A stretch of 64,000 nt of DNA from Robiginitomaculum_A sp036478535 (GTDB lineage: Bacteria; Pseudomonadota; Alphaproteobacteria; Caulobacterales; Maricaulaceae), in the NCBI GenBank assembly GCA_965224735.1, contig OZ245059.1, forward strand, positions 744,001 to 808,000, given 5' to 3'. The notes below the pieces were generated by a model that searched no databases, had not been told where the DNA came from, and was given only the letters and a program-made list of their open reading frames with translations. The position numbers and the translations under genes were made by a program. Positions 1 to 8,291 of this stretch are shown here, piece by piece (positions within the stretch are counted from its first letter, which is position 1; each line of letters opens with the position of its first letter).

Positions 1-2
1 AT

Positions 3-368
3 ATACCTGGTTCGCGCGGTCATACGCTTTACTCGGCGGTAAAAACCTATCTCATAAAGTTTTCTCAATCTCTTAATCTTGAACTTTCTCCATATGGTAT
101 AAAGGTTTCTGCCCTTTGTCCGGGGTTTACCATGAGCGAATTTCATGACGTGAATGGAACCCGCGGTGCGGTGCGCAAACTTCCGGACTTTATGTGGATG
201 AGTGCTGAGGAAGTGGCCGAAAGTGGGTTTTTAGCTCTGGAGCGTAATAAAGCTGTTTATATTCCAGGGGCTGTCAATAATGCGATTGCGCTCTTTGCTC
301 GCCTTATCCCTGCCTCATGGGCGCTGAAACTTATGAACAAAAATTCTGATAAAATACGTAAAGGATAA
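3..368 (+). CDS. Short-chain dehydrogenase/reductase, C-terminal part (starts before the window)
   Basis: The frame is open from the window edge and ends at the TAA at 366-368. The first visible residues carry the SDR active-site pair Y-x3-K (YSAVK), followed by the typical stretch LSPYGIKVSALCPGFT, where PG closes the nucleotide-binding fold. The catalytic serine and the N-terminal Gly-rich cofactor loop lie upstream of the window. Family knowledge: NAD(P)-dependent oxidoreductase of the Rossmann fold; the substrate cannot be told from this part. A later ATG at 132 would remove the active site and is not the true start. The stop shares a base with the pyrF start (TAATG), so the two are probably translationally coupled. 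Confidence 0.85.
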   Translation: MPGSRGHTLYSAVKTYLIKFSQSLNLELSPYGIKVSALCPGFTMSEFHDVNGTRGAVRKLPDFMWMSAEEVAESGFLALERNKAVYIPGAVNNAIALFARLIPASWALKLMNKNSDKIRKG

Positions 369-1063
369 TGAGTACTAAGCCAGACCCGAGGTTATATGTA
401 GCCCTTGATGTGCCAAGCATAGAGGAGGCGCGCGTGCTTGTTAACAGGCTTGGCGATAGTGTTTGTTGCTATAAAATAGGTTTGCAGCTTTTGCCGCTTG
501 GCGGGGTTGAATTTGGCCGCGAATTGAAGGCTCAAGGCAAAAATGTTTTCTTCGATTTTAAACTGCATGATATTGGCGCTACGGTCGAAAAAGCTACGCG
601 CTCAATTGTGGCAACTGGCGGCGATATTTTGACCATACACGCAACGCCCGATGTTATGGCCGCTTGCGTGCGCGGGCGCGGGGAGAGCAAACTTAAAATA
701 ATGGGTGTCACAGTTTTGACCTCTTTAGATGATTTATCCCTTTATGATATGGGTTATTATTTCACGTCCGTGGAAGACTTAGTGCTGCACCGGGTGCGGC
801 AAGCGGTTAAGGCGGGCATAAACGGGGTAATTTCATCGCCTTTGGAAGCTGGAAAAATTCGCGCACTGGTACCAAAGAACTTTCTCATTATCACGCCAGG
901 TGTGCGCATGCCAGGCGAGGACATTGGTGACCAAAAACGCATAGCAACCCCAGGGCAGGCTATAAAAAACGGCGCTTCTCATATCGTTGTTGGCCGGGCT
1001 ATAACACAGGCCAATGATCCCAAGGCCGTAGTGAAAGCAATAATCGCCAATATGGGCCGTTAA
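368..1063 (+). CDS. pyrF: Orotidine 5'-phosphate decarboxylase
   Basis: This enzyme converts OMP to UMP, the last step of de novo pyrimidine synthesis in the cytosol. The 231-residue length is normal for the bacterial type. The N-terminal YVALDVPS strand, the catalytic D-x-K-x-x-D signature in FDFKLHDIGATV (about residues 59-70), and the phosphate-binding end GVRMPGED...GASHIVVGRAI are all present. The start codon overlaps the stop of the preceding SDR gene by one base, so it lies in the same transcription unit. A long imperfect hairpin follows the gene. Identification is secure. Confidence 0.97.
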   Translation: MSTKPDPRLYVALDVPSIEEARVLVNRLGDSVCCYKIGLQLLPLGGVEFGRELKAQGKNVFFDFKLHDIGATVEKATRSIVATGGDILTIHATPDVMAACVRGRGESKLKIMGVTVLTSLDDLSLYDMGYYFTSVEDLVLHRVRQAVKAGINGVISSPLEAGKIRALVPKNFLIITPGVRMPGEDIGDQKRIATPGQAIKNGASHIVVGRAITQANDPKAVVKAIIANMGR

Positions 1064-1073
1064 CCCAAGAAGC

Positions 1074-1160
1074 ACTCCCCCTCTGGCTCTCTTTCACCAT
1101 GCTCTCATACCAGTAAAGACATCGTATGAGTGGCAGAGTGAGGGGCCAAGGGGGAGGAGT
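1074..1160. terminator. Long imperfect inverted repeat between convergent genes
   Basis: The interval between pyrF (+) and the isomerase gene (-) can fold into one long interrupted hairpin. The outer arms are ACTCCCCCT and AGGGGGAGGAGT-like, and the inner arms CTCATAC / GTATGAG flank a loop of about 13 bases. It sits between convergent genes, where it could stop transcription from both sides. There is no strong U-run, so a classic intrinsic terminator is not certain. Confidence 0.45.
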
Positions 1161-1196
1161 TAAAGGGGAGGGGAAACGTTAGTTTTATGGTTTGAA

Positions 1197-1799
1197 TTAT
1201 TTACGCCGCGCGGTTTTTATAAGAACCGGCTGGGTTAGGTATTGGCCTTTGGTGACCTTGCTATCGCTTGTTCCTTTGGTTTCGCGGGACTGGATGGCAC
1301 GCACTACATCCATGCCTTTAACGACTTGGCCAAACACGGCATAGCCTTGCCCGTCTGGATTACGTTTGCCGCCATAATCAAGGAAAGTATTGTCCCCGAT
1401 AGAGATAAAAAAATAAGCGGCGCTCCCAGTACCAGGCGCGTCACGAGCCATGGAGATGGCGCCGTCCGTATGGCTTAGTCCGCTCATTTGTGTACTCTCG
1501 TGATCAATGGTTACTGTGACGGTTTCAAGGCTCAAAAGCCCGCCTTGGATGATTTCCATGCCTATGCCAAGCGGGTCGGTTTCTGGGCGCACGGCGCGGT
1601 AAAACCCTTCGCCATTATAGAGTTCATTATCCACATAATAGAGAAAGTCTGCCGCCGTTTTGGGCGCTTTGTCCGTGTAAATTTCTATGCCTATTTGGCC
1701 TAAATCTGTGTCGAGAATAACATTTATGGTTTTTTTATTACCGCAAGCGACAAGCAATAAAAGCAAGCATGAAGCAAATATTTTTAAAAATGTTTTCAT
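1197..1799 (-). CDS. Cyclophilin-type peptidyl-prolyl cis-trans isomerase, lipoprotein
   Basis: The likely start is the ATG at 1799, which gives a lipoprotein signal (FLKIFASCLLLLLVACG, lipid-attached Cys at residue 20). Cyclophilin motifs follow: DTDLGQIGIEIYTDKAP near the N-terminus, GFYRAVR (the catalytic Arg region), EIIQGG, and SAAYFFISIGDN...YAVFGQVVKGMDVV. It should catalyse proline isomerisation during protein folding in the periplasm. The start ATG overlaps the TGA of the upstream HNH gene (ATGA, 1796-1799), so the two are coupled. An upstream in-frame start would run into that gene and is less likely. Confidence 0.88.
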   Translation of the reverse strand: MKTFLKIFASCLLLLLVACGNKKTINVILDTDLGQIGIEIYTDKAPKTAADFLYYVDNELYNGEGFYRAVRPETDPLGIGMEIIQGGLLSLETVTVTIDHESTQMSGLSHTDGAISMARDAPGTGSAAYFFISIGDNTFLDYGGKRNPDGQGYAVFGQVVKGMDVVRAIQSRETKGTSDSKVTKGQYLTQPVLIKTARRK

Positions 1800-2380
1800 G
1801 ATTGTAGTTCCAAATCCCAATAAAGATAATCGAGCCAGCTTTCATGCAAATGCCCAGGTGGAAATTTTTTACCTTGGGCTTGCAGTGTGTATATACTGGG
1901 TTGCTCTGGTTTTTTCTGCAAGGCCATTTTGGCCTGTTTTGGGGTGCGTCCGCCTTTTTTTAAATTGCAGCGCGTGCAAGCGGCAACAATGTTTTGCCAA
2001 TTCGTTCCCCCGCCAAGGCGGCGCGGAATAACATGGTCAAAAGTAAGCTCGGAGCTACTGCCGCAATAAACGCATTTAAACCCATCACGCAAAAAAAGAT
2101 TAAACCGGGTAAACACTGGCGCGCGGTTTTGAGAGACAAATTCTTTGAGCGCAATAACCGAAGGGATTGGCATATGCATGCTGGTAGAGTGCACATGTTT
2201 TTCATACTCATCGACAACGCTGACCCGCTGTAAAAACACGGCCTTGATAGCGTCTTGCCAAGTCCAGAGCGACAGCGGAAAATAGCTCAGAGGTTGATAA
2301 TCTGCGTTTAGAACAAGGCAAGGATAAGTGCCGTCTTTAACATCAACGGGTAAAACCAGGGGCGGCGTAATTACACCCAT
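1796..2380 (-). CDS. HNH endonuclease family protein
   Basis: A 194-residue protein with an HNH/zinc core at about residues 102-145: C-x2-C (CVYC), DHV with the catalytic His at about 116, an Asn at about 130, and a second C-x2-C in CTRCN. The N-terminal half (PCLVLNADYQPLSYFPLSLW) matches the wider group of single-gene HNH proteins found across alphaproteobacteria. There is no toxin or phage neighbour, so a housekeeping DNA-related role is more likely than a weapon; the real substrate is unknown. Its stop overlaps the start of the downstream isomerase gene. No strong ribosome site is seen at the chosen start. Confidence 0.85.
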   Translation of the reverse strand: MGVITPPLVLPVDVKDGTYPCLVLNADYQPLSYFPLSLWTWQDAIKAVFLQRVSVVDEYEKHVHSTSMHMPIPSVIALKEFVSQNRAPVFTRFNLFLRDGFKCVYCGSSSELTFDHVIPRRLGGGTNWQNIVAACTRCNLKKGGRTPKQAKMALQKKPEQPSIYTLQAQGKKFPPGHLHESWLDYLYWDLELQS

Positions 2381-2612
2381 GACAAAATTCCCATTATTCC
2401 CATTTTGAAATGAAGACGCGGGCTAAGAAAATTTGGTGTATTTTTATCCCAGAAAGCGAATCTCCTCGTATTTACAGTGACAAGATAGGACAGATACCCC
2501 CTCTGTGGCAAGAAGGGAGTACTGGGAGAGAGTGGATTTGAAAGTTTATATTTATGTCAGGGCTTGTTCATCAATAATAGGTTATTATAGGTTTATGGTT
2601 CATACTCACCCA

Positions 2613-3884
2613 ATGCGATCAATGCGATTCGGAATTTTACTTTTTGCTTCTCTCGTTTTTTGCGGTAGCGGCGCGGCATTGGCCAAGCCAGGCGATACTT
2701 TGCAAGCTGGCCAGAACAAGGAGGGCGAAACTGTCCAGACCGAAACTGTCCAGATAATGCAAAGGCGGGCTCGCTCGTCTGACACGCCCTTTGTACCCGA
2801 AGGGTTTGCGGCTCAAAATATCGCCAAAAATCTAGGCAAGATAAGCGCGATTGGCCATGCAGGAACAGATTTGTTTGTGCTTGAGCAAAGCAGTGGCCAG
2901 CTTTTTCGCCTAAGAGATCGCGACCAAGATGGCGACTTTGAACTGCGTTCAAAATTTCTCATCGGGTTTGATCGTGCATCAAGCATTGCCGTCAATAAAG
3001 ATTTCGTATTTGTAGCCGACGCGGCCGGGGTTTGGCAAATCAAGACTGGCACCTCCATGAGCGCTAGCGCCCATCCTAAAAATATATTGCCGCTTGCCAA
3101 GAACAAATACACATCTGGCCCGCGCCCTTTGGCTCTTAGCCAAAATGGTCATTTGCTATATGTAGGGCTGACGCATGCGCAAAGTCAAACCGGGCAAATT
3201 ATCGTTATTGATCTGACCTCGCGCGCGCCTTCGATATTTACCAGCGGCAATTGGCAACCCAAAGCGTTTGCCATAAATCCTGCGGGGCAAGTACTGGTAG
3301 GTCTTGAGACCAAAGATGGTAACATAATCGCTCCAATTAAAAATAGACACGTTCAAATCCTAGAGGGTTTAAAACTTGCGGAGCAAACCAGCATAGAAGA
3401 TTTAAAATTTTGGCAAGGCGGCGTTCTGATGGCGCTTGGCGGTGTGCGTCCAATGCTTGCGTTGGCCGAGTATGAATACGGAACTCTAAGCGCCAAATAC
3501 ACAGTGGTAATTGATGGCTTCTCACGCCAATCTCTGATAAGGGGGCGGCGCGAAATATGGGGTCTGCCATCGGCTATAACCATATTGCCCAACGAGAAAT
3601 TTATCTTTGCCGAGCAAAATGGCGGCGCGCTCTGGTCATTAGTCGCCCAGCCTGGCCCTCCAGAAATTCCGAAAGCGATCGCGCTTAAGCCCAAGCCTAA
3701 GACAAAGCCTGCTTTGGAATCTAAAACTGGCTTACTGGAAAACCCTAAAAAACCGCTTATCCTCATGGGCTCTAGTATTGAAAGTGCGTCGATAATAAAG
3801 ACTGATGATCAATTAAAACGCAAGAAAAAAGAAACGCAAATCTTCACCATGAAAACCCCCAACGTCACCCGCACCAGTAAATAA
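2613..3884 (+). CDS. Secreted beta-propeller protein (sorbosone/glucose dehydrogenase-like fold)
   Basis: The ATG at 2613 gives a clear signal peptide (MRSMRFGILLFASLVF then AALA-KP), so I place the start there; 2595 and 2622 are alternatives. After a linker comes VPEGFAAQNIAKNLG and DLFVLEQSSGQLFRLRDRD, the pattern at the start of soluble PQQ-sugar-dehydrogenase/sorbosone-dehydrogenase-type propellers. Repeated blade-like strands run to about residue 350. The last 70 residues are a Lys- and Pro-rich tail. Cofactor residues cannot be confirmed, so it may be a non-enzymatic propeller. It stands alone between two minus-strand operons. Location: periplasm. Confidence 0.6.
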   Translation: MRSMRFGILLFASLVFCGSGAALAKPGDTLQAGQNKEGETVQTETVQIMQRRARSSDTPFVPEGFAAQNIAKNLGKISAIGHAGTDLFVLEQSSGQLFRLRDRDQDGDFELRSKFLIGFDRASSIAVNKDFVFVADAAGVWQIKTGTSMSASAHPKNILPLAKNKYTSGPRPLALSQNGHLLYVGLTHAQSQTGQIIVIDLTSRAPSIFTSGNWQPKAFAINPAGQVLVGLETKDGNIIAPIKNRHVQILEGLKLAEQTSIEDLKFWQGGVLMALGGVRPMLALAEYEYGTLSAKYTVVIDGFSRQSLIRGRREIWGLPSAITILPNEKFIFAEQNGGALWSLVAQPGPPEIPKAIALKPKPKTKPALESKTGLLENPKKPLILMGSSIESASIIKTDDQLKRKKKETQIFTMKTPNVTRTSK

Positions 3885-5399
3885 TTATTTGATGATATGG
3901 ACGTTGATATTTGAAAGTTTCTCGAAGCTGTACACGTGGGAGAGACTTTGCCCAGAGAAGAGGGCGTCAAAACCAGCTTCCACCTGTAATGAGAGAGCGC
4001 TTGCAGTTTTCGCCAGTTTAAACTTGGACAATATCGTGCGCGATCGGCCCGAGAGCACGACACCCGCGCGCATGGCTTGGCCGTAAATACGGGCCGATAA
4101 GCGCTCCTCCTCGCTCAGCAAAATACCGATGGCAGCGTCATTGGGTGTTGCACTTTTGCTGGTGTAGGATGTGTATAAGATCAAGGCCAAGTAAGCCCGT
4201 TCCTTATGGGTAAGGTCTGGTAGGGGCGCGGAAATAATTGTGCGAAACACGAGCTTGGCTTTGTGAGCTGGGTGAAAGCCTTTGCCTATGCCAACCAAAA
4301 GACAGGCGGCCATGCGCAGGCGATTTTCGTTTTTGCTTTCAAAGGCTTTGGGAAAAATACTGCTGGCTTGATATAAAAAATTATAAAGCGGCGTGCTAAA
4401 GCGAATGGCTTTTTGGTTGCCAAGTGCGAGGGCGCGGCAGGCATCAAACAATGCGTTGCGGCTTTGGGTTTTCGGGTCCAGCGCGTTAAACACCAAGCCT
4501 TCGCGCAAACCGCCAGGGGCGAGAATCACTTGAAATGGTTGCAATTTATCCAGCAATATTTCGAGCATGAGCCCGCTATAGGGCAGGGTATCCGCGCGGC
4601 GTTTTGACAGGCTGTTTATGCTGCCAAATGTTTGAGCACCTTTATCACTATAGGCCCAGCGCGCGAGAGTTTTTGCCGCATTTGGCTCTAGCTTATAATT
4701 ATGAGCAACGCGCAAAGGATAGCCGATATTTTTTTGGTGAATAAGGGCCAGGTTTCGCCACGCTCCGCCAATCAGATAAAGTGTTTTCCCTTTAACGCCT
4801 AGGCTTGAACCCTTGAGTATATCAAGGATACGGTGCTTTAAATCTTGCGGAGTAAACATATCTTTAAACATGGAAAATGGCCCAAGTGGATAAGAAACCC
4901 CTGTGCCTGCTTTGCCATTTTCTATAGACATAAATTCAAGGCTGGCTCCGCCAAGATCCGCTACGAGGCCGCGAGCGCGATAATCGCCCGCAATGACGCC
5001 CATGGCCGTCATATAGGCTTCGGTTTCGCCAGAGAGCGGTTTTATATCAAAGCCCGTATCGGCTTTTACTTGTGTAATAAATGCGCCCGCATCTTGAGCG
5101 TCACGAAGCGCAGCCGTGGCCGCAATTAAAACCTTGTCTAGTCCCAAAGCGTCCGTAAGCAGTTTGAACCGTTTGAGCGCTGTCAGCGCCATTTTTGCGC
5201 CCGCCACATGCAAGCGCCCAGTGGTCTTTAAATCTCGGCCAAGACCAGCCAACACTTTTTCGTTATAGATAGGCGTAAAGGCGGCACCGTAAATTTCGTA
5301 AATCACAAGCCGTACAGAGTTAGATCCAATGTCGAGAACACCAATGCGTTTTAATGTAAATGCAAAGGGCTCTTTTTCCAAGCCATCTTTAGGCTGCAT
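3885..5399 (-). CDS. ppx: Exopolyphosphatase / pppGpp phosphohydrolase family protein
   Basis: This is a Ppx/GppA phosphatase of the sugar-kinase/Hsp70 fold. It shows the phosphate-1 loop GVLDIGSNSVRLVIYE near the N-terminus and the phosphate-2 loop LVADLGGASLEF at about residues 145-155. About 504 residues, which is the long form with a C-terminal HD-like helical domain. It should degrade polyphosphate and/or pppGpp. The start at 5399 overlaps the end of ptsN by 11 bases; a longer reading to 5453 would overlap much more. Third gene of the hpf-ptsN-ppx run, so probably tied to stress or stringent response. Confidence 0.88.
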   Translation of the reverse strand: MQPKDGLEKEPFAFTLKRIGVLDIGSNSVRLVIYEIYGAAFTPIYNEKVLAGLGRDLKTTGRLHVAGAKMALTALKRFKLLTDALGLDKVLIAATAALRDAQDAGAFITQVKADTGFDIKPLSGETEAYMTAMGVIAGDYRARGLVADLGGASLEFMSIENGKAGTGVSYPLGPFSMFKDMFTPQDLKHRILDILKGSSLGVKGKTLYLIGGAWRNLALIHQKNIGYPLRVAHNYKLEPNAAKTLARWAYSDKGAQTFGSINSLSKRRADTLPYSGLMLEILLDKLQPFQVILAPGGLREGLVFNALDPKTQSRNALFDACRALALGNQKAIRFSTPLYNFLYQASSIFPKAFESKNENRLRMAACLLVGIGKGFHPAHKAKLVFRTIISAPLPDLTHKERAYLALILYTSYTSKSATPNDAAIGILLSEEERLSARIYGQAMRAGVVLSGRSRTILSKFKLAKTASALSLQVEAGFDALFSGQSLSHVYSFEKLSNINVHIIK

Positions 5400-5877
5400 T
5401 AGCCGAGCGGTCTTCGGTGAGCAGCATATAAAGGCTTTCCGCATCGGGGGCATTTCTAAGCCGATCGCGCATTTCCTTGCGGCGCATCAGGCGGGATACT
5501 TGGGCTAGGGCTTTTAAATGATCACCGCTAGCATGAGCGGGGGCAAGCAGCATAATCACAAGATCAACAGGGCGATCATCCAGCGCTTCATAATCAAGCG
5601 GGGTTTCAAGCCTGGCAAAAACGGCCTTAACCGTCTGCAGGCCTCTCAGCCTTGCGTGGGGGATAGCAACGCCTGCGCCAACGCCCGTAGATCCAAGTCG
5701 CTCACGCTCCATAACTGCACACACAACATCGCGAACATCGAGATCTGTGCTCTCGCCCAAGGCGCCGCACTGCACAACGCGTTCTGCCATTTCCTGTAAA
5801 AGTTGTTTTTTACTACTCGCAGTTATTTTATCGGCAATACATTCTGATATAAACAAATCTTCAGCCTTCATGATCAC
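5389..5877 (-). CDS. ptsN: PTS IIA-like nitrogen-regulatory protein
   Basis: A 162-residue EIIA of the fructose/nitrogen class. The phosphorylated histidine lies in GVGAGVAIPHARL, and LVIMLLAPAHASGDHLKALAQVSRLMR is a family hallmark. It takes phosphate from PtsO/PtsP in the nitrogen PTS and regulates other proteins rather than carrying sugar. The chosen start is a GTG at 5877: a perfect AGGAGG at 5886-5891 lies 8 bases upstream of it but 14 bases upstream of the next ATG (5871). It follows hpf, the usual neighbour in proteobacteria. Confidence 0.93.
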   Translation of the reverse strand: MIMKAEDLFISECIADKITASSKKQLLQEMAERVVQCGALGESTDLDVRDVVCAVMERERLGSTGVGAGVAIPHARLRGLQTVKAVFARLETPLDYEALDDRPVDLVIMLLAPAHASGDHLKALAQVSRLMRRKEMRDRLRNAPDAESLYMLLTEDRSANAA

Positions 5878-5961
5878 TCACAGCACCTCCTGATTATTAT
5901 TTTAGAGGAACCACGGATAAAATTTTGTGTCCCATTTTCCCAACCGCGTTCTTATACAGGT

Positions 5962-6528
5962 TTAACGCTGTGGGTCAATCCACCCTACATTGCCATCTTC
6001 GCGCCGAAAAACAACATTAAAGCCGCCATGGGCAGCATTGCGAAACATCACAGCGCTCACATCTGTCAGGCCAAGCTCAAGTGATGCCATACTCACGGTC
6101 ATTGTGCGAATTTCTGCCTTTTGCTCGGCAATGACCAAGGGCTCTTTCGGGGTCGTATCAGCGCCGTCCTCCAGTTCTTTGCCAACTGGATTTTGCAAAA
6201 TATACATTGCCAAGGCCTCAGCTTTACTCTCTTGCTGATGGTCCTTTAGGCGGCGTTTATAGCGCCTTAGGCGTTTTTCCAAATGCTTCAGGGCTTCATC
6301 AGATGCACCATATGCTTCGGGGCCAGTGCCGCTAGCTTGCATAACCGCGCCTGAAGGCAGATGCAGGGAAATTGCTGTGTTAAATCCGCTCCCTTCTTTA
6401 GACAAAGCGATATGCGCTTCCCCCTCCCTGTGTATGTATTTATCCATCATGTCTTCAAGCCGGCCTTTAATTCTGTCAGAGATTGCGGGGGAAACATCAA
6501 TACCTTTAGAAACAATTTGGATTTGCAT
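5962..6528 (-). CDS. hpf: Ribosome hibernation promoting factor, long form
   Basis: A 188-residue long HPF. The N-terminal ribosome-binding domain (MQIQIVSKGIDVSPAISDRI to about residue 105) is followed by a charged linker and the C-terminal dimerisation domain ending MFRNAAHGGFNVVFRREDG. It binds the 30S subunit and, in the long form, joins ribosomes into inactive 100S dimers in stationary phase. A good ribosome site (AGGAG) precedes the ATG. First gene of the operon with ptsN and ppx; the usual upstream rpoN is absent here. Confidence 0.94.
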   Translation of the reverse strand: MQIQIVSKGIDVSPAISDRIKGRLEDMMDKYIHREGEAHIALSKEGSGFNTAISLHLPSGAVMQASGTGPEAYGASDEALKHLEKRLRRYKRRLKDHQQESKAEALAMYILQNPVGKELEDGADTTPKEPLVIAEQKAEIRTMTVSMASLELGLTDVSAVMFRNAAHGGFNVVFRREDGNVGWIDPQR

Positions 6529-6755
6529 AGGGGAACTCCTTTTTGTTAATGATGTCCAAGCTTAGCACAAATAAAAACCAAAGGTCAGGCAAAAAAAAAT
6601 ATTAATTATTGGTAACAAAAAAATGGTAAATTTATGGCCTTAAACGCAGGCAAAGTTTGGGTGCAGGCAACGTTTGGGTGTATGCATAAATATTTGGTAT
6701 GCTAATGTAAGTTTATCGGTATAAGAGGGCGAGGTGGCACGCGCAGGAGGGGTAT

Positions 6756-8201
6756 ATGGTTGAACATTCTAATCGCGGTGATGAAACGGCTTCTTCATCA
6801 GCTTCCCCATCAGTTTCTTTGGCGAGGGCTTCAGTGCCCACTCACGTTTCTGGACTTGAGCTTAAAAATGTCGATTTTCTCCGAAATATAATCTGTGATA
6901 TAATCTCTGGCGGTGATGCCAGTGCGTTGGTGGATATTTTGGAAGATGTCCGCCCTGCCGATATTGCTGATTATTTTGAGCAACTCTCAACTGACGAGCG
7001 CGAAGCGGTGGCCAACCTTGCGCCGCAAGTGTTCACCTCGGGTGTGCTGGCCGAGCTTGTTGACGACGTTACTGCCGATGTTTTGCCCAATTTGGGCGCA
7101 ATGCAAATCTCAGAAGCGGTGACAGAGCTTGAGAGTGATGATGCTATTCAGCTTATCGAAGAATTAGACGAGACGCAGCGCCAAGAAGTTATGCAAGCTT
7201 TGCCTGAGCGCGCGCGCGAGGAAGTTGAAGCGGGCTTTGCCTTTGATGAGGAGACCGCTGGGCGGCTTATGCAACGCGAATTTGTCGCCGCGCCGCAGTT
7301 TTGGACAGTTGGGCAAACCATTGACCATATGCGCGCCTGCGGCGAAGATTTGCCCGATTTGTTTTTTGACATCTATATTGTAAACCCACAATTCCATCCA
7401 CTGGGGTATTTACCGCTCTCTACCCTGATGCGCTTACCGCGTAAGCAGGTTTTAAATGCATGTATGGATGCAAAGCTTACGGTCATTAATCCAGATATGG
7501 ATCAAGAGGACGTTGCGTATTTGTTTGAAAAATACGATTTAATTTCCGCCCCTGTGCTAGATGAAGGCGGGCGTTTATCGGGCATGATTACCGTGGATGA
7601 TATTGTGGAAATTATTCACGAAGAAAACAAAGAAGATATGCTCGCGCTTGCGGGCGTGAGTGATGCGGGGGTTGTTGATACAGCTATGAGTACCGTGCGC
7701 TCCCGCGCGCCGTGGCTGCTTGTAAACCTTATCACAGCCATTGGCGCATCCTTTGTTATTTCTTTGTTTCAAGACAATATTGCCCAGTTCGTTGCGCTCG
7801 CCGTGCTTATGCCGATTGTTGCCTCCTTGGGCGGCAATACGGGAATGCAGACCTTGACCGTGGCTATACGGGCGCTTGCAACGCGGGATCTCACATCGGC
7901 CAATGCGTGGCGAGTCATACGGCGCGAGGGGAGTGCAGCCTTGATAAACGGTATGATATTTGCTATACTTTTGGCTGGGATTACCTTTGTTTGGTTTAGA
8001 AATTGGCAGCTCTCTGCCGTCATAGCCACTGCGCTTTTGTTCAATTTTTTCTGCGCTGGCCTTGCTGGTATTTTGGTGCCTTTGAGCTTGAAGAAAGTGG
8101 GGGCCGATCCTGCCGTAGCTTCGTCAGTTTTCGTGACGACTGTGACAGATGTGTTTGGTTTTTTTGCTTTTCTAGGCTTGGCATCCATCTTTTTACTTTA
8201 A
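6756..8201 (+). CDS. mgtE: Magnesium transporter MgtE
   Basis: A 481-residue MgtE channel. An N-terminal helical repeat domain (DILEDVRPADIADYFEQL...) is followed by a CBS pair (about residues 155-285, with MDQEDVAYLFEKYDLISAPV). Then comes a five-helix membrane domain with the signature LGGNTGMQTLTVAIRALA lining the pore. It imports Mg2+ (possibly Co2+) and is gated by Mg2+ binding to the cytosolic domains. A strong AGGAGG lies 6 bases upstream of the ATG. No obvious magnesium riboswitch is seen in the short leader. Confidence 0.95.
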   Translation: MVEHSNRGDETASSSASPSVSLARASVPTHVSGLELKNVDFLRNIICDIISGGDASALVDILEDVRPADIADYFEQLSTDEREAVANLAPQVFTSGVLAELVDDVTADVLPNLGAMQISEAVTELESDDAIQLIEELDETQRQEVMQALPERAREEVEAGFAFDEETAGRLMQREFVAAPQFWTVGQTIDHMRACGEDLPDLFFDIYIVNPQFHPLGYLPLSTLMRLPRKQVLNACMDAKLTVINPDMDQEDVAYLFEKYDLISAPVLDEGGRLSGMITVDDIVEIIHEENKEDMLALAGVSDAGVVDTAMSTVRSRAPWLLVNLITAIGASFVISLFQDNIAQFVALAVLMPIVASLGGNTGMQTLTVAIRALATRDLTSANAWRVIRREGSAALINGMIFAILLAGITFVWFRNWQLSAVIATALLFNFFCAGLAGILVPLSLKKVGADPAVASSVFVTTVTDVFGFFAFLGLASIFLL

Positions 8202-8291
8202 AGTGCTTGTTCGCCTTGTTTAGGCCTAATGATTGCAATATCTCATACAAGTGACCCCAATAGGGGAATTTTGTATTGTTTTGGGACAATT

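Noticed and set aside
6529..6755. Magnesium riboswitch (M-box type) before mgtE
   Set aside because: The leader is short and I could not find the multi-helix M-box pattern.
7769..8188. Long minus-strand frame opposite mgtE
   Set aside because: It lies fully inside a certain gene, has no ribosome site and no family features.
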